Assembly (NCBI GenBank): GCA_013153755.1
Contig: JAADDU010000040.1
Span: forward strand, 1 to 5,509
Source: Campylobacterota bacterium
GTDB lineage: Bacteria; Campylobacterota; Campylobacteria; Campylobacterales; Sulfurimonadaceae
Length of the DNA: 5,509 bases
Direction of reading: 5' to 3'
In this document: one piece after another, positions 1-5,509 of the stretch
Numbering within the stretch: the stretch's first letter is position 1
Layout of the letters: every line of letters starts with the position of its first letter
The notes under the pieces: model-generated
What the model was told of the DNA's origin: nothing
Databases searched by the model: none
Seen by the model: the letters and a program-made list of their open reading frames with translations, nothing else
Made by a program: the position numbers and the translations under genes

Positions 1-399
1 GGAGAGATAGAAAAACTAGGTCAAAGTGCTATCTTCGAATATGAAAGCTACGAAGATAAAAATGATAAAGCAATGCAAAAAAAAATAATCAAAAAACTAA
101 AAAAAGTGATTATGTTAAAAAAAATACCTCTATATCTAAACTATCTTGGATACTTGCTCATAGACCATTCCATAGATGTAAAAAAAGGTATCTCTTATGT
201 TAAAGAAGCACTAAAACAAGATGAAAGTTCAGCTTTTTATCTTGATTCTCTAGCATGGGGTTACTATAAACTTGGGCAGTGTAAAAAGGCATCTACTATC
301 ATCCTTAAAGCTAATAGCCTAGAAGGTGGGAATGACCCAGAAGTACTAGAACATATAAAAATCATAAACAGATGTAAAAAAAGGAAAAATAAACAATGA
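1..399 (+). CDS. TPR-repeat protein, C-terminal part (5' end cut by window)
   Basis: The frame is open from base 1 to the TGA at 397-399, giving 132 visible codons. The gene therefore begins upstream, and the ATG at 73 is probably internal. From about residue 41 there are two helix-turn-helix units of tetratricopeptide type. The first contains NYLGYLL and ALKQDESS; the second contains [18 protein letters not shown] and ILKAN. A DPEVLEH segment then starts a last helix, followed by a lysine/arginine-rich tail (KKRKNK). The pairing LNYLGYLL...[13 protein letters not shown] is the usual ending of TPR proteins found in many proteobacteria, often lipoproteins or envelope-associated scaffolds. TPRs bind other proteins and have no catalytic role of their own. 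The gene overlaps trpC by four bases, so the two are probably co-transcribed and translationally coupled, although no functional tie to tryptophan synthesis is evident. Any signal peptide or lipobox would lie outside the window, so localisation cannot be judged. A run of nine A (77-85) lies in the coding region. Confidence 0.85.
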   Translation, partial: GEIEKLGQSAIFEYESYEDKNDKAMQKKIIKKLKKVIMLKKIPLYLNYLGYLLIDHSIDVKKGISYVKEALKQDESSAFYLDSLAWGYYKLGQCKKASTIILKANSLEGGNDPEVLEHIKIINRCKKRKNKQ

Positions 400-1181
400 T
401 TTTAGATGATATTATAAAAAAAACAAAAGAAGATTTACTAAAAAGAGAAAAAGAGTTTTCTCTTGATTGGTTAGGGCGTTCATTAGCTTATAATGCAAGG
501 GCTCCTAGAGATGTATTTCCATACTTACAAGCAACAGAACAAGACCCATACAGAATTATCTCTGAAGTAAAAAAAGCATCACCTTCAAAAGGTGTGATAA
601 GAGAAGATTTTGACCCACTAACTATAGCTCAAAGTTATGAGCGTGGAGGGGCTAGTGCTATATCTATCTTAACAGAACCTCACTTTTTTCAAGGTAGCCT
701 AGACTATCTTGGTGCTATTCGCCGTTATGTTGGGATTCCACTTTTAAGAAAAGATTTTATAGTATCAAAGTATCAGATACTAGAAGCTGTAGTTCATGGG
801 GCTGATTTTATCCTTCTCATAGCAGCAGCACTTAGTAAAAAAGAGTTAAAAGAACTTTTAGGGTATACTAGACATTTAGGGATGGAAGCTTTAGTTGAAG
901 TACATGACAAGTCGGACTTAGTAAAGGCTATCTATGCAGGAAGTGACATCATAGGTATTAACCATAGGAATTTAAAAACTTTCGAGATGAATATGAACCT
1001 TTGTTATGAACTTATACCTATGATACCAAATGGTAAAATCATAGTAGCAGAGAGTGGTATCTATGAGCATGGGCAGTTAGAAGATTTAAGTAAAGCTGGA
1101 GTGGATGCATTTTTAGTTGGTGAATCACTTATGCGTCAAGAAAATGAAGAAGAGGCACTTAAAAAATTAAAATTTGGATAA
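396..1181 (+). CDS. trpC: Indole-3-glycerol phosphate synthase
   Basis: TrpC catalyses ring closure and decarboxylation of 1-(2-carboxyphenylamino)-1-deoxyribulose 5-phosphate to indole-3-glycerol phosphate, the penultimate stage of tryptophan synthesis, in the cytosol. The 261-residue length is normal for a monofunctional enzyme with a single (beta/alpha)8 barrel; there is no TrpF fusion. Family signatures appear in order: [10 protein letters not shown] (57-66), [10 protein letters not shown] (92-101), LLRKDFIV (116-123), LVEVHD (166-171), [11 protein letters not shown] (187-197), VAESGI (217-222) and AFLVGESLM (238-246). By alignment from memory with the Sulfolobus enzyme, the catalytic and binding set is Glu57, Lys59, Lys119, Glu168, Asn189, Glu219 and Ser220, all present. 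The start at 396 gives the standard N-terminus [10 protein letters not shown], overlaps the preceding stop as ATGA, and has AAGGA at 381-385. No other trp gene is visible, so trpC is apparently separated from the rest of the pathway, as is common in this phylum. Confidence 0.97.
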   Translation: MILDDIIKKTKEDLLKREKEFSLDWLGRSLAYNARAPRDVFPYLQATEQDPYRIISEVKKASPSKGVIREDFDPLTIAQSYERGGASAISILTEPHFFQGSLDYLGAIRRYVGIPLLRKDFIVSKYQILEAVVHGADFILLIAAALSKKELKELLGYTRHLGMEALVEVHDKSDLVKAIYAGSDIIGINHRNLKTFEMNMNLCYELIPMIPNGKIIVAESGIYEHGQLEDLSKAGVDAFLVGESLMRQENEEEALKKLKFG

Positions 1182-1202
1182 TAATATGAACAAAATAGTA
1201 AG

Positions 1203-1210
1203 GGAGGAGG
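1203..1210 (+). promoter_or_regulatory. Very strong Shine-Dalgarno of the histidine kinase gene
   Basis: GGAGGAGG lies four to seven bases before the ATG at 1215, depending on which GGAGG pairs with the 16S rRNA tail. It is the longest anti-Shine-Dalgarno match at any start in this window; the others have only AAGGA, AAAGG, AGGAG or AAAGGA. It fixes the kinase start at 1215 and suggests that translation of the kinase is independent of trpC rather than coupled to it. Confidence 0.8.
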
Positions 1211-1214
1211 TAAA

Positions 1215-2927
1215 ATGATATTTGAAAAAATGTTCCAAGATAAGTATGATGATAAATTAGTACTAGAGCTTATAGAAGGCACAAAAGTTGGTGCATTAGC
1301 TTCAAATACTTTTGGATCGCTTATGATTAGTATCATTTTATATGGAGTCGTTCCAACCTCTTACCTAGTTTATTTTATAATTATTCATGCTATATTTCTA
1401 TTTTTAAGACTTTCTGTATCTAAAAAGTTTAAAAGAATTATAGAAAAAAAGAACGGTTCTACAATTAAATGTATAAGAGTATATACTCTTTTAGTTGCTT
1501 TGAGTGGATTATCTTTTTCAGTTATAGCATTTTTAGCGATGCACTATGGCGTAAATGACATAGAACTCTTTTTTGTATCTGCCATCGTAGTTGGACTTAC
1601 AGCTGGTTCTATAGGTACTATGGGTAGTATTTATGTTATTTTTGCGAATTTTATGGTATTTAGCATACTACCTTTAATTTTTCTCATGTCTTATCATGGT
1701 GGTAGGATGTTTTATCTCTTGGTTATTACTCTTATTATCTATCTTATCGCCCATTTAGCCTCTGGATTTAGACTCTTTTTATCTCATAAAGAAGCTATAG
1801 ATTTAGAAAAAAAATTTGCTACTATATATAACAAATCATCAGATGGGATAGCTATAGTAAAAAACAAACGAATTTTAGAATGTAATGACACTTTTGTAAA
1901 AATGTTTGGTTATGATAAAGATAAAGCAAAACTCCTTAGTGCATCTATCTTAGATGTGATGCCTAAAAAACAACCAGATGGTAAAAGTTCATTTAAAAAT
2001 ATGATTAAGAACTTAAAAAGAGCTCAAGAAACTCAAGTCTCCTTTGAATGGTTTAATACAAAACAAAATGGTAATAATTTTTATGTAGAAGTAATCTTAT
2101 CACCAATGGAACTTCAAGATGAAATGGTAACACATGCTATCTTTAGAGATATAGACTCTAGGAAAAAAGCAGAGCTTGAAATCATTAGACTAAATACTAC
2201 ACTTGAGGAGAGAGTCTCAAAAGAGGTTGAAAAAAACAGAGAAAAAGACAAACAAATGCTTCATCAGTCAAAACTTGCACAAATGGGTGAGATGATAAGT
2301 ATGATAGCACACCAATGGAGACAACCTCTAGCTGCTATAAATGCAGCTGCTATAGGTATAAATATAAAAGCCCAACTTAACAAGCTAGAAAAAGAAACAG
2401 CTATAGATGCGTCAAATAAGATAGCTGATTATACAAAACATCTAAGTGAGACCATAGATGATTTTAGAACATTTTTTAAATCAAATAAAGATAAACAAAA
2501 CACTACATATACAGAACTTATAGAGAGTGTGTTAAAAATAGTTGAAGTCTCAATTAAAAATAAAAACATAAGTATAATAAAAAATTTAAACTCAACGATA
2601 GTTTTTGAAACATATGAAAATGAACTAAAACAAGTTCTTCTAAATCTTATTAAAAATGCAGAAGATGCACTTCTTGAAAACAATATACAAGATGCAAAAA
2701 TCATTATAGAAAGTTATGATAATATCATCTTGGTTAAAGACAATGCTGGTGGCATACCAACAAATATTATAGATAAAATTTTTGAACCATATTTTTCTAC
2801 AAAACTTGAAAAAAATGGAACTGGGCTAGGGCTTTATATGTCTAAAACTATAGTTGAAGAACATTGTAATGGAAAGCTAAGTGTTACAAACGATGAAGAT
2901 GGTGCAGTCTTTAAGATTGAACTCTAA
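1215..2927 (+). CDS. Polytopic membrane PAS sensor histidine kinase
   Basis: This 570-residue protein should autophosphorylate on a histidine and pass the phosphate to a response regulator that is not in the window. The N-terminal 190 residues hold about six hydrophobic segments (roughly 32-46, 48-66, 89-110, 116-134, 136-159 and 164-186), with only short loops between them. This makes it a membrane-embedded sensor domain of MASE-like appearance that I cannot assign to a named family. A cytoplasmic PAS domain follows (about 198-316: GIAIV, ECNDTFVKMFGY, closing FRDIDSRKKAE), then a coiled-coil linker (about 316-352). The dimerisation/phosphoacceptor helix MGEMISMIAHQWRQPL has His366 as the phosphorylation site. 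The ATPase domain has an N box (NLIKNAEDA, Asn477/Asn481), a G1 box (DNAGGIP, 509-515), an F box (FEPYFSTK, 523-530) and a G2 box (GTGLGL, 535-540). The kinase therefore looks intact and active. There is no receiver or HAMP domain. The FIST gene begins 12 nt downstream, so its product is a likely signalling partner. Confidence 0.93.
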   Translation: MIFEKMFQDKYDDKLVLELIEGTKVGALASNTFGSLMISIILYGVVPTSYLVYFIIIHAIFLFLRLSVSKKFKRIIEKKNGSTIKCIRVYTLLVALSGLSFSVIAFLAMHYGVNDIELFFVSAIVVGLTAGSIGTMGSIYVIFANFMVFSILPLIFLMSYHGGRMFYLLVITLIIYLIAHLASGFRLFLSHKEAIDLEKKFATIYNKSSDGIAIVKNKRILECNDTFVKMFGYDKDKAKLLSASILDVMPKKQPDGKSSFKNMIKNLKRAQETQVSFEWFNTKQNGNNFYVEVILSPMELQDEMVTHAIFRDIDSRKKAELEIIRLNTTLEERVSKEVEKNREKDKQMLHQSKLAQMGEMISMIAHQWRQPLAAINAAAIGINIKAQLNKLEKETAIDASNKIADYTKHLSETIDDFRTFFKSNKDKQNTTYTELIESVLKIVEVSIKNKNISIIKNLNSTIVFETYENELKQVLLNLIKNAEDALLENNIQDAKIIIESYDNIILVKDNAGGIPTNIIDKIFEPYFSTKLEKNGTGLGLYMSKTIVEEHCNGKLSVTNDEDGAVFKIEL

Positions 2928-2939
2928 AGGATATAGTTT

Positions 2940-3983
2940 ATGTTATTTGATTCTATAGACGAAATTATAAAAAAATATACAAATTCTAGCCAAGAACTAC
3001 TACTTTTAGTAGCAGAGCATAGTGACTTTGAACATTCTAAACTTTCAAACATGCAAAGTAATATTTGTGGAGCCATATTTCCTCAAATCATATATCAAGA
3101 GCAAAATTATGATAATAAGATTATGGTTGTGGAGTTAGATAAAAAAACAAAAACATTACTTACACCTTTAAAAGATTTTCATAGAAAAAAAATATCTTCT
3201 GACATAAAAGATTTAATTGTATTTGTTGATGGCTTATCCTCTAATATAGACATCTTTTTAGAATCTCTTTATGAATCAACACCAGTAAATACAAATATCA
3301 TAGGTGCCGGTGCTGGTAAAATGACACTTAAACAAGATAAAGTTTTATTTACAAAAAACTCCATCGTTGAAGACTCTGCTCTTATTCTTATAAGTTCTAT
3401 AGACTTATCTATATCTGCAAAACATGGTTGGCAAAAGATTGCTGGACCTTTTATAGCCAATGATGTTAAAAAAAATATATTGTATTCAGTGGATTATAGA
3501 GATGCCTTTGAACTCTATAAAGAGGTCATAGAAAATGATAGCAAACTTACATTTAACGAAAATAACTTTTTTGATATAGCAAAATCATATCCCCTTGGGA
3601 TAGTAAAACTAGATGATGAGATTTTAGTAAGAGACCCTATAGCATTAAAAGCAAACTCACTTATTCTTGTTGGGGATATGGATAAAAACTCAGTTATATA
3701 TATACTAAAAGGTAAAAAAGATTCACTTATAAATTCAGCAAAACTAGCGACTAAAGAAGCGATTTCAGGTAAAGATGATTTTAATGGTATCTTTATAGTT
3801 AACTGTATCTCAAGAGTATTGTTTTTAGAAGATGATTTTCAAGATGAACTAAAAGCCATAAAAAATACCATAAATCAAAGTAAGTTTAGTATGTTTGGTG
3901 TTATAAGTTTAGGTGAAATTGCAAATACTAACCGTGACTATATAAACTTTTATAATAAAACCTGTGTTATAGGAGCATACTAG
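2940..3983 (+). CDS. FIST-domain sensory protein
   Basis: This 347-residue soluble protein has no signal peptide or membrane segment. FIST_N features include LLLLVAEHSDF (20-30), a CGAIFPQIIY stretch (43-52), IGAGAGKMTL (121-130), SALILISS (146-153) and the family hallmark HGWQKIAGPF (162-171). FIST_C features include SYPLGI (216-221), VRDPIAL (230-236), GIFIVNCISRV (283-293) and the closing FGVISLGEIANT...FYNKTCVIG (319-345). FIST domains are ligand-sensing modules found alone or fused to kinases, cyclases and chemoreceptors. A stand-alone subgroup, NosP, is a haem-based NO sensor encoded beside its histidine kinase, which matches the location here. Four histidines are available (27, 32, 81 and 162), but haem binding cannot be judged from sequence. 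The start has AAAGG at 2926-2930, overlapping the kinase stop, 9 nt from the ATG. The protein is somewhat short for the family and the N-terminal part looks divergent. Assignment to FIST is confident; ligand and partner are inferred. Confidence 0.9.
   Translation: MLFDSIDEIIKKYTNSSQELLLLVAEHSDFEHSKLSNMQSNICGAIFPQIIYQEQNYDNKIMVVELDKKTKTLLTPLKDFHRKKISSDIKDLIVFVDGLSSNIDIFLESLYESTPVNTNIIGAGAGKMTLKQDKVLFTKNSIVEDSALILISSIDLSISAKHGWQKIAGPFIANDVKKNILYSVDYRDAFELYKEVIENDSKLTFNENNFFDIAKSYPLGIVKLDDEILVRDPIALKANSLILVGDMDKNSVIYILKGKKDSLINSAKLATKEAISGKDDFNGIFIVNCISRVLFLEDDFQDELKAIKNTINQSKFSMFGVISLGEIANTNRDYINFYNKTCVIGAY
3971..3975 (+). promoter_or_regulatory. Ribosome binding site inside the end of the FIST gene
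   Basis: AGGAG lies within the last codons of the FIST gene, 8 nt before the ATG at 3984, which directly abuts the FIST TAG stop (3981-3983). The site fixes the start of the PAS protein. It implies coupled translation of the two genes in roughly matched amounts, as expected for partner proteins. Confidence 0.75.
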
Positions 3984-4898
3984 ATGGATCATGTACAAAT
4001 ACTAACTATAGCTTATGAATGTGAAGCATCTTTAGGTAACTCATTAAATCTAAAAGATATGACAAAAGAATTTTTAAAAGTTTTTTTAAAAAAAACATCG
4101 GCACTTTATGGAGTGATTGTAGAATTTGAAAGTGTTGGTGGATTAAATGTACTAAATAGTTTTGGTAAAATGGAATTTTTAGATTCTATTTTGTATAACA
4201 CTATAGATATGAATAAAAAATATACTATCTTAGAGGTAATAAAAGACTTTGAAAAATACAGAGTACTATATATTCCATTAGATGACTACTACCTTGCTTT
4301 TGTTTACTCCAACAAAAATAGATTAAATATAAATATAATAGCCAACATATTTTCATCTCTTCGCAATAAAATAGAGCTTGGCATAAAAGTATCTATAGAG
4401 CACGAGAGATTAGGGTTAGCTTTATTAGGAAACAATGATGGCATTTGGGACTGGAATTTAGTAAACAATACTATCTATTTTTCTCCTAGATTCAAAGAGA
4501 TACTTGGCTATCAACATGATGAATTTAAAAATAAATTTTCTGAATGGGAAAGTAGAGTCCATCCTGATGATTTACAAAAAGTTTTTGATGATATAAAAGA
4601 TAACAATGACGCTAAAACAGACTACTATGAAAATATATATAGACTAAAACATAAAAATGGGGAATGGATTTGGATTTTAGATAAAGGAAAAACATTTTTT
4701 GATGAAAATGGGCAAGCTATTCGTATGCTTGGAACACACACAGATATAACACAAAGAAAAAAAGTACAACCAAAATTTGACCATCAAGCTAAAATTAATA
4801 AACAAATACTAGAAATCATAAACTCTACAGATTTAGATAATAACGAAGCTACTCTTGAAATGATTAAACAGATAAAAAATATAAAAAAAGGATTTTAA
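3984..4898 (+). CDS. GAF-like/PAS sensor protein without an output domain
   Basis: This soluble 304-residue protein starts directly after the FIST stop. Residues 1-135 look like a GAF-type domain: IAYECEASLGNSLNLKDM resembles the opening helix of GAF sensors, then FLKKTSALYGVIVEFE, a strand YRVLYIPL (92-99) and a closing helix near 113-135. This assignment is weaker than the next. Residues about 142-258 are a clear PAS fold of the PAS_3 type with a PAC motif: GIWDWNL, IYFSPRFKEILGY, VHPDD (192-196), YRLKHKNGEWIWILDKG (219-235), and the closing GTHTDITQRKK. Such PAS-PAC units normally lead into a GGDEF, EAL, kinase or chemoreceptor domain. Here only about 44 residues follow, mostly lysine- and isoleucine-rich helix (KQILEIINSTDL, EMIKQIKNIKKGF), then a stop. 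No cofactor can be named. The protein is either a true adaptor or sensor acting through the neighbouring kinase, or the remnant of a longer enzyme that lost its effector. Confidence 0.88.
   Translation: MDHVQILTIAYECEASLGNSLNLKDMTKEFLKVFLKKTSALYGVIVEFESVGGLNVLNSFGKMEFLDSILYNTIDMNKKYTILEVIKDFEKYRVLYIPLDDYYLAFVYSNKNRLNINIIANIFSSLRNKIELGIKVSIEHERLGLALLGNNDGIWDWNLVNNTIYFSPRFKEILGYQHDEFKNKFSEWESRVHPDDLQKVFDDIKDNNDAKTDYYENIYRLKHKNGEWIWILDKGKTFFDENGQAIRMLGTHTDITQRKKVQPKFDHQAKINKQILEIINSTDLDNNEATLEMIKQIKNIKKGF
4887..4892 (+). promoter_or_regulatory. Ribosome binding site of lemA within the preceding gene
   Basis: AAAGGA sits in the last codons of the PAS gene, 6 nt before the lemA ATG at 4899, which abuts the TAA stop at 4896-4898. 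This well-placed site supports the lemA start. It also means that the final codons of the PAS gene are constrained by the next gene. Confidence 0.65.
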
Positions 4899-5453
4899 AT
4901 GTCAATACCACTCATAATTATCATTACTATAATTCTTATACTAGTTCTTATGTATAACTCTTTGGTATCAAAGAAAAATCAGGTACAAAATATCTTTGCA
5001 AGCGTAGATACTATGTTAAAAAAACGCTATGACCTTATACCAAATCTTGTAGCAACAGTTAGTAAGTATATGGAACATGAAAAGTCACTTTTAAATGAAG
5101 TTACAAAGTTGCGTTCACAAGCAAATCAACCAAATATAAGTGATGAACACAAGATGGCTTTAGATGCAAAGGTTAGCAATGCTCTTGGTTCTATTATGGT
5201 GGCAGTTGAAGATTATCCAGAATTAAAAGCAAATAAAAATATTATGCATTTACAATCAACACTTAGTGAAATAGAGGAGCAAATATCTGCTGCAAGAAGA
5301 GCTTATAACCAAGCAGTTACAGACTATAACAATGCACTAGAAATGATACCAACAAACTTTATGGCAAGAAGTATGAACTATAAACCAAAAAAAGTATTTG
5401 AAATAGTAGAGATACAAAGAAAAAATATAAACATAAAAGAGCTTTTTAGTTAA
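4899..5453 (+). CDS. lemA: LemA family membrane-anchored protein
   Basis: This 184-residue protein has the standard LemA build and length. An N-terminal hydrophobic helix (about residues 3-19, almost all Ile/Leu/Val) acts as an uncleaved anchor. The diagnostic YNSLVSKKNQVQN (19-31) and VDTMLKKRYDLIPNLV (36-51) follow, then KYMEHEKSLLNEVTKLR (56-72), a variable helical middle, and SEIEEQISAARRAYNQAVTDYN (123-144) with the MIPTNFMA motif (149-156). The remainder is predicted as a helical bundle. The biochemical role of bacterial LemA proteins is not established; the name comes from an epitope displayed by a Listeria homologue. It must not be confused with the Pseudomonas LemA/GacS kinase, which is unrelated. 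In many genomes the gene precedes one for a DUF3137 membrane protein, and an ORF of that kind starts 5 nt downstream here. Its zero-base junction with the PAS gene may place it in the same transcript as the sensory block. Confidence 0.93.
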   Translation: MSIPLIIIITIILILVLMYNSLVSKKNQVQNIFASVDTMLKKRYDLIPNLVATVSKYMEHEKSLLNEVTKLRSQANQPNISDEHKMALDAKVSNALGSIMVAVEDYPELKANKNIMHLQSTLSEIEEQISAARRAYNQAVTDYNNALEMIPTNFMARSMNYKPKKVFEIVEIQRKNINIKELFS

Positions 5454-5458
5454 ATATC

Positions 5459-5509
5459 ATGAAAAGCGTAAGTGAATTAACTCAAGTTTACTATAAAACT
5501 CTATACCCA
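5459..5509 (+). CDS. Start of a downstream gene, probably DUF3137 protein (3' end cut)
   Basis: An ATG five bases after the lemA stop opens a frame that stays open for 17 codons to the window end: MKSVSELTQVYYKTLYP. The pattern of a short charged start, then an aromatic helix ending in LYP, agrees with my memory of N-termini of DUF3137 proteins that follow lemA in Campylobacterota. The tight spacing fits an operon. The only upstream purine stretch (AAAAGAG, 5435-5441) is 17 nt from the ATG, so no good ribosome binding site is visible and translation may depend on coupling with lemA. With 17 residues, the family call is tentative. Confidence 0.5.
   Translation, partial: MKSVSELTQVYYKTLYP

Noticed and set aside
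77..85. Run of nine A in the TPR gene as a phase-variation tract
   Set aside because: A runs of seven to nine recur through this AT-rich window, including in housekeeping-type genes, and the frame is intact. Nothing singles this one out as a switch.
1177..1182. GATAAT as a possible -10 element before the kinase gene
   Set aside because: It is one base from TATAAT, but it overlaps the trpC stop, has no -35-like match about 17 nt upstream, and such hexamers are frequent in AT-rich DNA. An internal promoter remains possible but is not supported.
1136..1336. Minus-strand ORF of 66 codons across the trpC/kinase junction
   Set aside because: It overlaps two well-supported + strand genes, is serine/proline-rich low-complexity, has no recognisable motif, and is the antisense shadow of A-rich coding sequence.
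2429..2704. Minus-strand ORF of 91 codons inside the kinase gene
   Set aside because: It is a Ser/Phe-rich shadow of the kinase ATPase region, with no family features.
3269..3460. Minus-strand ORF of 63 codons inside the FIST gene
   Set aside because: It is antisense to conserved FIST motifs and has no domain signal.
4081..4095. T7A8 symmetric run in the PAS gene
   Set aside because: It lies inside coding sequence encoding a VFLKKT stretch. It is not a terminator, because there is no GC stem, and it is explained by Phe/Leu/Lys codons.
5441..5467. Inverted pair GCTTTT / AAAAGC around the start codon after lemA
   Set aside because: The stem is only six bases with a 15-nt loop and no T tract, so it is not a terminator. 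Such short matches are expected by chance.

Overview
The window is AT-rich, with every gene on the + strand and almost no intergenic space. It reads as a chromosomal stretch of a Campylobacterota (epsilonproteobacterial) species, most like Sulfurimonas, Sulfurovum or Arcobacter relatives. The assignment rests on composition, on the TPR-gene/trpC adjacency, on the MGEM...AHQWRQPL style of histidine-kinase H-box common in that phylum, and on protein wording recalled from those genomes. It is inference from memory, not a search result.

Layout: (1) 1-399 is the 3' end of a TPR-repeat protein gene whose frame is open to the window edge. (2) 396-1181 is trpC (indole-3-glycerol phosphate synthase), overlapping the TPR gene through ATGA. 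(3) A 33-nt gap carries a very strong Shine-Dalgarno sequence. (4) 1215-2927 is a polytopic membrane PAS histidine kinase. (5) 2940-3983 is a cytoplasmic FIST-domain sensor protein. (6) 3984-4898 is a GAF-like plus PAS protein with no recognisable output domain. (7) 4899-5453 is a LemA family protein. (8) 5459 to the end holds the first 17 codons of another gene, probably the DUF3137 protein that tends to follow lemA. No intergenic stretch exceeds about 35 nt. I see no terminator, tRNA, rRNA, CRISPR array or mobile element.

The most interesting part is the block at 1215-4898: a histidine kinase, a FIST protein and a PAS protein without an effector domain, spaced by 12 and 0 nt. FIST proteins are known sensory modules. 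One characterised subgroup (NosP) is a haem/nitric-oxide sensor encoded next to the histidine kinase it controls. The FIST family has also been suggested to bind small ligands such as amino acids, because its genes lie near amino-acid metabolism genes. Here the block directly follows trpC. A working model is that soluble FIST and GAF-PAS proteins feed a signal into the membrane kinase, whose response regulator lies outside the window. The three-part arrangement is seen directly; the model is inference.
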